This document shows positions 9,909 to 22,135 of a stretch of 64,000 nt of DNA, one piece after another (position 1 is the first letter of the stretch; each line of letters begins with the position of its first letter). The position numbers were made by a program, and so were the translations under genes. Below the pieces are notes generated by a model. It saw only the letters and a program-made list of their open reading frames with translations, ran no database searches and was not told the origin of the DNA. The DNA is from Mikania micrantha (taxonomy: Eukaryota > Streptophyta > Magnoliopsida > Asterales > Asteraceae): contig CM018685.1 of the NCBI GenBank assembly GCA_009363875.1, forward strand, positions 67,033,933 through 67,097,932, read 5' to 3'.

Positions 9909-12272
9909 TGGATTACTTTATCTTGTATTTTTATTATTTTGGCCTAGACGAGCGGGATGTGTGTAACATCAGTGCCGGAACCGTTACCGGAACAGTGATC
10001 TCTACAGTACATGAACAGTAAAACAGGTACGAATCATATACATTTTAGTACATTTCAGATTCACATCATTTATCATTGTCATTTTGTGTGTTCATAAAAC
10101 AAATTCAGAAACAATTAGCAGAAACACAGTTCATAACAATGGCTCTTGAGTCAGATAATAATCCGGCAATACAGAACCATCATGTGATTATTTGATTAGG
10201 ATATATTATGTATAAACGTATGTGAGGCTGTACGGAACAAAACACATGAATATTGTTATGTGAATGCTAAATTGACGGGTTATTCGTATAGGTGACAATC
10301 TGTCCGAATATATCTGAAAGTTTAACGTTCTGAATGATATTCTATAATTAGAAAACAAGATTGAAAAGTATAGTTATCGTCGTGTTTGTACGGGTGACGA
10401 TTCGAACGAATACGCGCGACAACAGTACATTTCGATTTAAACAGTAAATTAATATTTTAAATTTAATAAATAAGAAGATATTAGTTAATTTATTAGGAAT
10501 CACAACCTAAAATAATTGAATAAATTCTAGTTTATTAATCGTGTCGTTTCGTCGCGAAAAAAAACTACGCGAACCGACATTCTACGCGAAACCGATCGAG
10601 ACCGAACGAGTGGGTATTGTAACCCACATTAAATGAAACATTTATGTCCCAACAACCTACACCAACCTCCCTCCTCATTCGTAAACTCGTCACTCTCTCT
10701 CTAGAAATTTCAACTTCTCTCTACGATTGGAGGCTCGATTCAAGTCGGATTCAAGCAAGATTGGTGTCAAGACGATTCCCTCATCACGTAGATCACGGGA
10801 GTACAAGAAATTCAAGCACTCATCCACGAAAGTTGAGGTAAAAATCCAATTTATATTCGGTTTTGAGTAGATTACGATCCTTAGGGTTTCGTTAATGTTG
10901 TAACCATTTTACACACTAGTAAACACTTAGATAACTCGGTTAATCAACTAGAGAGAAAGTAGGAATGGTGTTGTAACAGATTTGGACCAGAAAAGGGATG
11001 ATTTGATGCAGGTTCGTGGGAGTATGGGGGCTGTGGTTGATACAGGTTCGCTGGCCGAACCCTACACGAACTCACCAATGCAACGAACCCTGCAAACTTC
11101 TGGGAGCCGAACCCTGTGTAGCCTGCAACGAACCTGTAAGACTGGGTAACGAACCCTGCAATGTTGACTGGCCGAACCCTAGGCCTCACGAACCAGTCTC
11201 GGCCGAAGCTGTTAGCATGCAGCGAACCCTAACAGCACGAACCTAGGGCACACGAACCTTCTGGCCGAACCATGCAAGGCTGCGAACTTTAGCATGGCGA
11301 ACCCTAGGAACAGAATCCTAAAGGTTCGGTGGTGTATGTGCCGAACCTTACATCCATGTTAGTCGAACCTTGGGGACCAACCTTAAAGGGTTCGCTGCCC
11401 TATATACCATATCGAACCTCAAGGTCGTTTAATTGGACAAATGTGGATCCATGATCAACAAGACTAGTGTTAACAACCTAAGGATGGATTAATTAGTCAT
11501 TTACCTAAGCTCTAACGAGGTATGAATTCAATACGTTGCATGCATGGATTAATTTAGCTATGTGTGTGTGTGCATGGATGAGAAATAGGGTTCTTAACAT
11601 GGAATTAACCTAATACTTATATCTAAAGTTGGGGGAGTGGTCGTGTAAGGATTATAACAAATCATTTGGAAATTAACAACAAGTGATGGGCTAAAGTGGG
11701 CTTGATAGACTAATTAATGCCCATTATAAGTTAAAAACGTTATCATTGAATTAAAGATGTTTACATAAAATGAAGATGTTATAAATTATAACAGTTACTT
11801 CAAAAATATCTAAAGTCTTGCCTAATGTGAAATGTGAATTATAAATGGCATCGTTTTCCTTTGGTTAAATGTTGTTATAAAGGATTAATTGTAATGTTTT
11901 GATATAAATATTTATTGAATTGATTGAATTGGGACTTTGTTATAAATAGACAACTTATTTGTCTGGATTTTAAACGAAAAATAAAGGAAACTCTGCCGAA
12001 ATTTCTAAAAATGTAAAGGTAAGTTATTACAACTAAGTAACTAAACTATGGGATTGGGGATCAAAAAGGGTAACTAGGATAAATTAGACCTTAGTTGCAC
12101 TTAGTACTAAGACACTTAGTTGCACACACCCAAAGATCAAACCTTAGGCACAACGACTACTACGCGTACTTATTATATTCAAATTCTTATAAAATAACTC
12201 AGGAACCGAAGAAACTTAGCTTACATACAGGAGCGCGCATTTTGTGTTAGATCAAATTACATAGCAGCACAG

Positions 12273-13462
12273 GTGAGTTCATTGCCCCTTTTCTAACATT
12301 TTTGTTTTAAAACGCGGGGCTGAGAAGCATGCGTAAACTGTTTATTTAAATTGTTTACTTAAATGCTTTTAAAATTTATATGTTTTACATATATATAAAT
12401 GTTATCCTAGACCATGTCTAGGAAGATTTTATGCAGGTTTACTAACCGATTTACTTATATATTAAGTGAATAATCGAGTTAAACTAAACTTTTCAATAAG
12501 TCTAAACATTTCAACGAATCAAATCAAACATTTTGACAAATCAAGTGGGTGAATTCAAGGAATCAAATCAAACATTTTGACAAATCAAGTGGGTGAATTC
12601 AAGGAATCAAATCAAACATTTTGACAAATCAAGTGGGTGAATTCAAGGAATCAAATCAAGCATTTTGACAAAACAAGTGTGGGACATCAAGACATTAACA
12701 AAACGATCTTTGCAAAGACAACATTCAATGTTCTACAAACCAAGTGTTTGTTGAATAACGAATCAAGTGTACAATCGATCAATGAATCTTGTATTCTATG
12801 ATCAACACATCAAGTTCATCTTGTGACATAATCAGACGAATCATTAAATCATTTTAAGGGATAGTATGGGAAATATCAGAGATAACATATGCCAACACAT
12901 TGAATCCAGAAATCCTATATTTCAAGAAGTCCTAGCTAGACTGATTGACTTGTAGGTCTTATGTTTGAGGATATTTACAGAATTCCCTAACTACTAAGTA
13001 CCTAGATTGACAGACTAGTCTACTCGAGTATGACCAAAGGCCCCAATCATAAGGACTTAGATTTTATTAAATGTTTACTTACTTGTTAATTAAGCATTTA
13101 TAACTATTTATACAATTGTGTGGTTGATCATATTGTGTGATGAACTTGTGAAATCAATATGGATTTCAAATGATTGTAATGACAGGGACAACAAACAGAA
13201 GAACTTATGGGATTGTGTTAAGGGTAAAAATGCTTAATTGTCATTAACAGCAGTGTCATATGCATATTAGTATGTGGTGGGATGTTGGCTAGGGCTTGTC
13301 CCTTACATATGCCCTATATATAAGCATACCGATGTGGATATTACATGTGGTGTTAATGAGGTTAGGGTCTTTACCAAAGGAGGTTTTCAAATCATTTTCA
13401 ACTACTAAAACTATATGAACTCACCAACCATGTGTTGATTTTATTTTTGCATGACTTCTCAG
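12273..13462 (+). other. Putative leader intron in solo LTR copy A
   Basis: The donor CACAG/GTGAGTTCATT is at 12273 and the acceptor TTCTCAG/GTGAC ends at 13462. GGTGAGTTCAT at the donor is exactly complementary over 11 bases to ATGAACTCACC at 13415-13425, about 40 bases before the acceptor. A short GCCCC...GGGGC stem can form directly after the donor. Confidence 0.5.
12517..12670 (+). repeat. 44-bp tandem repeat, about 3.5 copies
   Basis: Units starting AATCAAATCAAACATTTTGA begin at 12517, 12561, 12605 and 12649 (the last partial). They lie inside the putative leader intron of solo LTR copy A and do not occur in copy B. Confidence 0.9.
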
Positions 13463-14028
13463 GTGACGAACAGGTCAACTAGGAAGCTTATGCTTTTGGG
13501 CTAGGATTTCATATAGAAGACTAGTATTTTGGACCTGCATACTTTTGAAGACATCATTATACAATTTATTTTGTATATCTTGTGTAAATACAAGATATTC
13601 ACTTTATGATGTTTACAATAGATTTACATTGTTAAATTATAAACGTTAATGATGTAATTTAACTTTGTAATTCTATTTTACTTAGCATTTCTCATTTATA
13701 TCATGTGCAATGTAAACAATCTGATCACTTCTGATTATCACTCCCGATATCGCGCCCCGGGAACCTTCCGCCCGACGGGGACTCCGATCCTACCCCGCCG
13801 GCTCGGGGTGTGACAATGTGCTCGAAGAACTTGTATTGTATTTCCTTTTGAAATTATTGTACTTCAAAATCTGGTATTAATGAGAGTTATGCTTTATTAT
13901 TATTTATTGTATCATTATAACTGTTGCTAACACAACCTCTGACATGACATCTGACTTGACTTCTAACATGACATTTGCTAACACTCTAACTCGTGCTAAC
14001 TAACATTCTAACCTTTCCATATAGCATC

Positions 14029-14199
14029 ATGTCTGGAAGAGGATCTAACGCTCTCAGACTCAAACGCAAGGCCGAAAAGGCAAGGATCGACATGATGGTC
14101 GAACGTAAGTTCAACAAGGTACTCGCGGAGTACGAGGCAAACCGACATGCTAGTGAAACTAGCGGCACTAACAATGGTACTAACACTTGCCCAACATGA
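14029..14199 (+). pseudogene. Ty3 gag N-terminal segment, out of frame with gag-pol
   Basis: A 56-codon frame starts MSGRGSNALRLKRKAEKARI and is basic and helical, like the start of Ty3 Gag. It ends at a TGA 36 bases before the main gag-pol frame opens, in a different phase. It is therefore most likely the true Gag start, separated from the rest by a small frameshift. Upstream (13821-14028) is leader sequence with no ORF. Confidence 0.5.
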
Positions 14200-14234
14200 C
14201 TAACACAGTGTAGCTGACACACTAACACTTAACA

Positions 14235-16544
14235 TTGGTTTCTGACCAGCAGGATGCGCAAGGCAACAACAACAAAGGATGTTCCTTTAAATCCTTTCTG
14301 AACTGCCACCCACACAAGTTCCAAGGAACTGAGGGAGCAGTGGGACTGCTTCGCTGGATCGAGAAGCTGGAGTCAGTCTTCTCTATGTCTGAGTGCTCGG
14401 AGGAAAACCGGGTGAAATATGCTACGGGAACTCTGGAGGGACCGGCCCTCACATGGTGGAACACCCATGTCCAGACTCTAGGACTGGAAATTGCCAACTC
14501 TATTCCTTGGGAGAATTTCACAAGGATGCTTCATGAGGAGTACTGCCCTCATGACGAAATCCGAAAACTTGAAGAGGAATTCTGGGTGCACAAAATGGTG
14601 GGATCGGAAATCGAAAAGTACTGTACTCGGTTTCACGAACTGTGCAAGTTGTGCCCGGCGATGGTGACACCGGAGTATAAGAAGATCGAGCAGTTTATAA
14701 GTGGACTGCCGGAACAGATTCAGAGCACGGTAACCGCTTCTGACCACACCACCATCCAACCACTGATTTGCTTGGCTCACAAACTGACTGACCAAGCGGT
14801 AGCACAAGGCAAGCTACCCAAACGAGGCGAACACGTGAAGCCTCAAGAAAGTCAGAAAATGAAGTGGGAGCCCAGCCATCACCAATCTCAGCAACAACAA
14901 AGATCTGCACCAGCCAGAGCTTTCACCGTCACCCAACCCGATGACAAGGGAAAGGGTGTGTATCAAGGGAAATACCCACTATGCAACCGATGCTCATATC
15001 ATCATTTTGGGCAATGTGAGCGATACCGTTGCCTGAAGTGCGGAAGACATGGCCACATGGCCAAAGATTGCAGATCAAGGTTTCCTGTCAACAACAACAA
15101 TTCCAACCACAACCAGAACAAGAACAACAACAACAATCAGAACACCCTCAGAGGGTGTTATGAATGCGGAAAACCGGGGCACATGAGGAGGGATTGCCCT
15201 CAGCTAAAGAAGGCCGGAGGAGGAGCGGCCAAGGGTCGAGCTTTTGTGATTGGCTCGGGGGAAGCCAAGGATGACCCGAACATCGTGACCGGTACGTTCC
15301 TTTTAAATAATGTCTACGCTAGTGTATTATTTGATACCGGTGCCGATAGGAGCTTTATATCTAGTGAGTTTAGTAAATTGCTAGACATTAGCCCGACACC
15401 ACTAGACTATAAATATACTGTAGAGTTAGCCGACGGCAAACTAATTGAAACACAACACGTCTTTCGAGGATGCGTCATGGTGTTGGCGGATCACGAACTC
15501 GAAATTGACTTGATGCCGGTAACTCTCGGAAGCTTTGATGTAGTCGTTGGAATGGATTGGTTATCCGCTAACCAAGCCGAGATTGTATGCAACGAGAAGA
15601 TCGTACGAGTGACGTTGCAGAACGGTGAACAGATCTCGATTCAGGGAGAAAGACGGGGAGTACCTCTGAACATCATGTCATGCATGAAGGCGAACAAGTA
15701 TCTCCAAAAGGGATACACTGCCATATTAGCCCTCATCGCAGAGCAACCGAAGAAGGAAAGGAAGATTGAGGACATCGCTGTAGTCCGCGATTTTCCTGAA
15801 GTGTTTCCCGAGGATCTACCTGGACTGCCTCCGAAACGACAAGTCGAGTTTCAGATAGACCTCACACCAGGAGCAGCACCGATTGCTAAAGCTCCCTACC
15901 GACTCGCACCTACCGAGATGCAGGAACTGTCTAATCAGTTGCAGGAACTGTTAGACAAGGGATTTATCAGGCCGAGCTTCTCACCTTGGGGAGCACCGAT
16001 CTTGTTTGTGAAGAAGAAAGACGGATCATTCCGTATGTGTATCGACTACAGAGAGCTGAACAAGGTGACGATCAAGAATCGATATCCATTACCGCGAATA
16101 GATGATCTGTTTGACCAGTTGCAAGGGTCAAGCTACTATTCGAAGATCGATTTAAGATCGGGTTACCATCAACTAAGGATACAGGAAAATGATATTCCTA
16201 AGACAGCCTTCAGAACCCGATATGGACACTATGAATTCTTGGTTATGCCCTTCGGACTAACCAACGCACCCGCAGTATTCATGGATCTCATGAATAGAGT
16301 GTGCAAACCCTACCTCGATAAATTCGTAATAGTGTTCATTGACGACATCCTGATTTATTCAAAGAATCAGGAAGAACATGCTGAACATCTAAGGCTAGTC
16401 CTGGAATTATTAAGGAAAGAACAATTGTACGCAAAGTTTTCAAAGTGCGGCTTCTGGATTCGCGAAGTCCAATTTCTTGGACACGTGGTCAATGAGCAAG
16501 GGATACACGTAGACCCAGCCAAAATCGAAGCGATCAAGAACTAG
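14235..16544 (+). pseudogene. Ty3 gag-protease-reverse transcriptase, ended by a TAG
   Basis: The 769-residue frame holds, in order: a retrotransposon Gag domain (about 30-195, with ALTWWNTHVQ); two CCHC zinc knuckles (CLKCGRHGHMAKDC at 266-279 and CYECGKPGHMRRDC at 308-321); an aspartic protease with LFDTGADRSFIS (DTGA 367-370); and a reverse transcriptase (from about 560, KIDLRSGYHQ at 637-646, VFIDDILIYS at 700-709). It converts the genomic RNA to cDNA in the virus-like particle. The frame stops at TAG 16542-16544, where relatives have Trp (a KNWEAP motif); the same frame then continues through RNase H and integrase. With the chromodomain-like C-terminus this points to a Tekay/Del-type chromovirus. 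It encodes all domains but cannot make a full polyprotein. Confidence 0.93.
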
Positions 16545-17909
16545 GAAGCACCCAAGACTCCGACTGAGGTGCGACAATTCCTAGGTCTGGCCGGGTACTA
16601 CCGGAGATTTATTGAAGGATTCTCAATGATTGCTCAATCACTGACATCCCTGACCCATAAAGACAAGAAGTTTGACTGGGGAGACAAACAGGAAACTGCT
16701 TTCAATTTGTTGAAGCAGAAACTATGTACTGCACCTATCCTATCCTTACCGGAAGGATGCGATGATTTCGTGGTGTACTGTGACGCCTCGAAACAAGGAC
16801 TTGGTTGCGTATTGATGCAACGCGAGAAGGTGATAGCATATGCTTCACGACAACTGAAGGTGCATGAGAAGAACTACACGACTCATGACCTTGAGTTGGG
16901 AGCGGTGGTGTTCGCTTTGAAGATCTGGCGACACTACTTGTATGGCACAAAATGCACTATCTTTACCGATCATAAGAGCCTACAACACATCTTCGATCAG
17001 AAAGAGTTGAACATGAGGCAACGAAGATGGGTTGAACTCATAGGTGATTATGATTGCGCCATCAAGTATCATCCAGGCAAAGCCAATGTAGTGGCCGACG
17101 CGTTGAGCCGGAAGGAAACGACAAAACGCGTGCGTGCTCTACAACTCACGATTCATTCTGAATTACCAAATCAGATACGAATCGCACAACAAGAAGCCCT
17201 AGGAGCTGAAAATCTCACTCTCGAAGCCATGCGTGGTATGGATAAACACTTGAAGGTAAAGGATGACGGAGCTTACTATCTGATGGATCGAATTTGGATT
17301 CCACGCTACGGAGGATTAAGAGAAGTAGTGATGGACGAAGCTCACAAAAGCCGGTATTCCGTACATCCGGGCTCTGACAAAATGTATCATGATCTCAAGA
17401 CAACTTACTGGTGGCCGAACATGAAAGCCAAAATAGCAACTTACGTGAGTAAGTGTCTAACGTGCTCAAAGGTTAAAGTGGAGTGCCAAAAGCCATCAGG
17501 GTTACTTCAGCAACCGGAACTACCAATGTGGAAATGGGAGCAAATTTCCATGGACTTCATAACTAAACTACCTAAGACGGCAAGCGGATGCGATACCATC
17601 TGGGTTATCGTAGACCGACTGACGAAGTTTGCCCATTTTCTACCCATCAAGGAGACTGACAAGCTAGACAAACTCACTCGGGTTTATTTGAAGGAAGTGG
17701 TCACTCGACATGGAGTGCCAATCTCGATAATCTCTGATCGCGACAGTCGCTTTACGTCGCATTTCTGGAAATCCTTACATAAGGCTTTGGGTACGAGATT
17801 GGACATGAGTACCGCTTACCACCCGCAGACGGACGGACAGAGTGAGCGAACCATACAAACGCTGGAGGACATGCTCCGGGCATGTGTTATTGACTTTGGG
17901 AATAGCTAG
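16545..17909 (+). pseudogene. Ty3 RNase H and integrase core, ended by a TAG
   Basis: This continues the gag-pol frame after the first TAG: VRQFLGLAGYYRRFIEGF (end of RT), RNase H (YCDASKQGLG, YTTHDLELGAVVFALKIWRH, FTDHKSLQHIF), the integrase zinc-binding region (HPGSDKMYHDLKTTYWWPNM, then CLTC), and the DDE core (MDFITKLP; ISDRDSRFTSHFW; HPQTDGQSERTIQ). The second TAG (17907-17909) replaces Trp of NSW-ETHLPLVEFSYNNS. The intact TGG codon is visible in the integrase fragment at 34174-34176 of this same window. Confidence 0.92.
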
Positions 17910-18617
17910 GAAACCCATCTACCATTAGTTGAGTTTTCATACAATAACAGCTACCACACTAGCATCCAAGCTGCACCATTCGAGGCACTTTACGGACGAA
18001 AGTGTCGATCACCCATCTGCTGGGCGGAAGTTGGAGACAGCCAACTGACCGGTCCAGAACTTGTGCACGAAACGACTGAAAAGATCGTGCAAATACGCAA
18101 GCGAATGGCAGCAGCTCGTGACAGACAGAAAAGCTATGCCGACAAACGACGCAAACCGTTAGAATTTCAGGTGGGAGACAGAGTGCTACTCAAGGTCTCA
18201 CCCTGGAAGGGAGTCATTCGGTTTGGCAAACGGGGCAAACTGAACCCTCGCTACATTGGACCTTTCGAGATTACCAAACGAATAGGCCCTGTGGCCTACG
18301 AGCTAAACCTGCCAGACGAGCTGAGCAGCGTTCACAACGTGTTTCACATCTCGAATCTCAAAAAGTGCCTGTCTGATAAGACACTTGTTATTCCCCTCGA
18401 GGAAATTTAGATCGACGAACAATTGAACTTCGTTGAGGAACCGGTGGAGATTATGGACCGGGAGACCAAGAAGCTCAAACTCAGCAAGATCCCGATTGTG
18501 AAAGTGCGATGGAATTCGCGACGAGGACCGGAATTCACGTGGGAACGTGAAGACCAGATGAAACAAAAATACCCACACCTGTTCGCGGAACAGACAAACA
18601 CTGGTAACGCAAGTTGA
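17910..18617 (+). pseudogene. Ty3 integrase C-terminus and chromodomain-like tail
   Basis: The same frame encodes the end of integrase (ALYGRKCRSPICWAEVGD; VGDRVLLKVSPWKGVIRFGK; LNPRYIGPFEITKRIGPVAY; VHNVFHISNLKKCL). A third TAG (18408-18410) falls where a Gln is likely. It then continues to a chromodomain-like end (VKVRWNSRRGPEFTWERED) and stops at 18615-18617. Chromodomain-type tails steer integration toward chromatin marks in chromoviruses. Confidence 0.88.
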
Positions 18618-18636
18618 ATTTCGGGACGAAATTCTT

Positions 18637-18652
18637 TCTAACATGGGGAGGA
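18637..18652 (+). promoter_or_regulatory. Polypurine tract before the 3' LTR
   Basis: TCTAACATGGGGAGGA sits directly before the LTR start TGTGACACC, preceded by the TTTCGGGACGAAATTC motif common at this place in plant Ty3 elements. It would prime plus-strand DNA synthesis. Confidence 0.75.
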
Positions 18653-20420
18653 TGTGACACCCCGTAATTTCCAGGTCAGCTTATTATTTATTTAAATGTT
18701 TATTTAAAAGCTTTATGTACACGTGGCACTAGAATTAGATTAATTTAGTGTGACACGTGGCACGATAGTACGAACACTGGCATATGACTAGATAATTCAT
18801 GGAATTATCGGCAAACAGCACACATGTGTCAAAACACACGAACGTTGGTGAACATCACAACACTTAAGCACAGAAACACTTCACAAGTCAATTATGGCTA
18901 ATAATTGACGATTAGAGTCCAAACGACGCTCGGATGATGTTCTACAGCCGAGAAACGGGCGAAAATGGGCTCAGAACAACAAAACAAGCTTATTGGGCTT
19001 GACAAGTGGGCCAGGCGATACGCCTGACCCGAAGCTTCTAACCCGGGCGATACGCGCGGATGGGATAATGAGCGCCTCATCCGGCTTCCTCGCGCGTAAC
19101 GACAGGAGGAAACCGCCCACGTCAGGCGATACGCCTGACACCTAGATTCGCAAATTTCCTTTTTAAACTTCCAAGATCATCATTACACTCTATCTTCATC
19201 ATTTCACTCGGCTTCACACTCAACCATCCGACCTATTCCCCTCCTAGAACACCTGCAACTCACCATTTGAACTTGTGGAAGCCATTGACACACCTTAAGG
19301 AGCTTGGGAGTGAAGAGTGAAGATTTGGAACAAGAAAGAGCACGCTACCATCACCTCCTTCTCATTTTCTGTCGAATCCAGCAATCTCAGGAGGTTGAGG
19401 AGCTGTTCATTTTATGCAAAAACCACAAAGTTACTATTTTTAGTAACTTTATTTTTACAAAAGCCAATTTGTCAACATGTTGAATGATTTGAGCATGCTA
19501 AATGATTTATCATGCTATAATATGATGATTAGATGCTAAGTTAGATGGTTTACGATGTCACGTATGCTATAAATGGAAACTTTCCATTTTAGGAAACTTT
19601 TATGTGCAAACATGTTATACACGACTTATGTGACTTTGTGTAACAGCAAGTGCCAGATCGTCCGGCAAGTCCGTACGGTATGTGTACTTTCACTTCATTC
19701 TATGTGTACATACGTAAGCTTAAACAGTACTTGTATTAACAGAATCCTAAATACAAGAAACCGTTGTACGTATTTTCGTATAAACTTAAATACATTAAGT
19801 ACAGCGTACATTTGAAACATTAGTTGTGTTTATTAAGTGAAAACTTAATTACAGTTAACACAACAAAGCATGAGAAACAACGGAATTCAAACAGTATTCA
19901 GAAACATATCGGTTGCGATCTGATGTCCACAGATGACAGGAATCAGATGACCGACAAGTCAGTACAAAAACAATGGGAAATCATGATGTATAGTTGAGTC
20001 CGACAGTGAGAAAACACAATTAAAACATAACACAGTGTTATTTCAGAATGACGAACTGACAGTGTGTTTGCGTGAGTGACGATTCACACAAACATATCTG
20101 TGAGTTTAGAATTCTAAAATAATGACTGAAAAGTAGAAAACAAAAGTCAGAAAGCAAAACCATCGTCGTATTCGTTCGGGTGACGATTCGAACGAATTAC
20201 GCGCGGAGGTTACGCGATCTGACGAAACGACAACGAAAACACATCACGAACGAAAATAATTTAATAAAATTAAATAAATAACATTTTACAATTTTGAAAC
20301 TCATCAAAATAATTAAATTAAATCTTATTATTTAAAACTAATTAAAGTACGCGTAATTTTCCGGTTACGCGACGAATTAACGAACCGAGCAACCAAAACG
20401 AACCCGGATACCACCCGGGG

Positions 20421-20428
20421 TATAAAAA
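20421..20428 (+). promoter_or_regulatory. Probable LTR core promoter (TATA box)
   Basis: GGGTATAAAAACC is followed about 30 bases on by a CT-rich leader (CTTCATTCTTCTCTTCCCC, then CTCTCTCTAG). This is a typical plant TATA and initiator arrangement. Transcripts from it would carry the putative leader intron at 22136-23710. Confidence 0.55.
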
Positions 20429-22135
20429 CCCTAGAATGAGGGTTTTCCTTCATTCTTCTCTTCCCCAACCTCTCTCTAGCTCAAATTTCTGGCCACCCCA
20501 TTTTTAGGGTTTTCAAGACCTTCTTTCTTCCATAACTCTCTCAATACTTCACCAAATCACTCCATTCTTGAACCTACTTGAAGCTCTCATTATCCTCTAC
20601 ACAAAAGTACAAGGGATCTGCCCTAATAACCTCTGAATCGAAGGTAAACCGAGCTCAAATAATACGATTTTTTAGGGTTTTCGTCCCCTTGGTCAAATCC
20701 TAACCCTAACCGGTTTAACAAACATACCACTCGAACTCCATGACCATGATGGTTACCCCATGACAACCCCCTCAAACCGACAACTATCTGGAGATGGTGC
20801 TCGACTTGGTAGGTCGGCCGAATGGCCCCACACAGACCGGCGAATGACATGGTGCCGAAAGCCTAGGGCCGAATGTTCTCACTCGCCGGCACAGCCCCTT
20901 CGCCACCCTCATGCTCATTCGCTAGCCTACCATTCGCCACCTTCACCTTCGACAGCCTTCATTCGAGAAATGTCATTCGACCACCAGACCACATTCGGCC
21001 GAAGAAGGCCCATTCGACCTAAGGGGAAACTCATTCGCCACCCATGCCTCCCCTTCATTCGGCCAACTCCCTTCACCACTAGACTAACTTGATTCAGTCA
21101 CACTCATTCACCCAGTTAGCTCACCGTGGTCACAGGCCCAATCTCGTGGGTGAGCCCAGTAACATTTCCTTTATCCCAGCCCACTTAGTCGACCCAACAT
21201 AGTGGGCTAGGCCCAATGTGATTACTGTTAAGCTCAACATCATTTGAACCAGCCATTATTCTAAATCTACCCAAGGACTTTGTTTCAGCCCAATGGTTTA
21301 ATTACCCAAGCGTTTGGCCCAGATTCACTCCTTAGGCCCAAGTTCACCTAGATTTGGACCAAGAGGTAATATAAGCCACTGATGCTATTTCTAGGCCCAT
21401 TAGCAATGAAGCAGGCCCAAATGTTTTAGCCCAGTTCTGTTTGGCCCACGACTTACTAGCCGGCCCAGAACATAGTTGATTTGGCCCAACTATGCGGTCC
21501 ATGCCACTGTTCCGGCCCAATAGGCTAAGTCGGCCCATGAGACTAATTCGACCCACATTTAATTGCCGGGGACACGTGACATAAGATATAAAAACGTTGT
21601 AAAACTAAAGTTATGAGCACACATTTTATGAATAGTAACTTAGTGTACCATAAGAGTGGTTATGGTTTAAATGGCTTCACAAAATCTAAAACACTAAGCT
21701 TTACAAAGACAAGTCATGGTGGGTTAATAGATATGTCGGTAACAAATCAAGTTTTACTCGGGTAACACACAAAGTTTTAGAACTAAAGGGTTAAACTATA
21801 TACTTAGAAGATGATAAGGAGTCAAGTTATATTACATGATAATTTCCAGTCAAGATAAACTTAAACAAGTAATAAGGTATAAAACAAAACCGTGCTAATT
21901 AGTACAAGGATGGGAATAATCAATAACAAGTATAGAAGGGCCGAATGTCGACCGAGACTTACGCGTGTTAACCAAGGTTTATGGTTAACACGATCACACA
22001 CAAGTCTTTACAATCTTATACTAATAAACTTCAAACAACATGAAATCAATACAGGATCGTGAAAACAACAACGAGTACAAAACAAGAGCGCGTGCATTCT
22101 CTTTTTAGACTAAGTCAACTGCAAACCACTACAAG

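Larger units (their letters stand above)
9962..13815 (+). mobile_element. Solo LTR, second Ty3-type family (copy A), nested in the Ty3 internal region
   Basis: A 3,854-bp segment begins TGTAACATCAGTGCCGG and ends GCTCGGGGTGTGACA, flanked by ATGTG at 9957-9961 and 13816-13820. Removing it rejoins the Ty3 internal sequence. Its 3' end (GATATCGCGCCCCGGGAAC, then CGCCGGCTCGGGGTGTGACA) matches copy B ending at 24074, which supports the boundaries. It contains no pol genes. It carries a 44-bp tandem repeat, a TATATATAAGCATAC motif near 13316 shared with copy B, and the paired splice-like signals. Confidence 0.9.

Noticed and set aside
9236..9966. Overlapping ORFs on both strands around the coiled-coil ORF
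   Set aside because: They are shadow frames of a GC-rich coding stretch; only the frame at 9135-9908 shows protein-like periodicity.
16542..18410. Programmed readthrough of TAG in gag-pol
   Set aside because: The stops fall inside the RT-RNase H link, the integrase core and its tail, not at a gag-pol border, and a relative in the window has TGG at one of them.
4206..19080. Identical 60-codon minus-strand ORF in both LTR copies (4206-4388 and 18898-19080)
   Set aside because: It is duplicated because the LTR is duplicated; the third LTR does not keep it and no domain is present.
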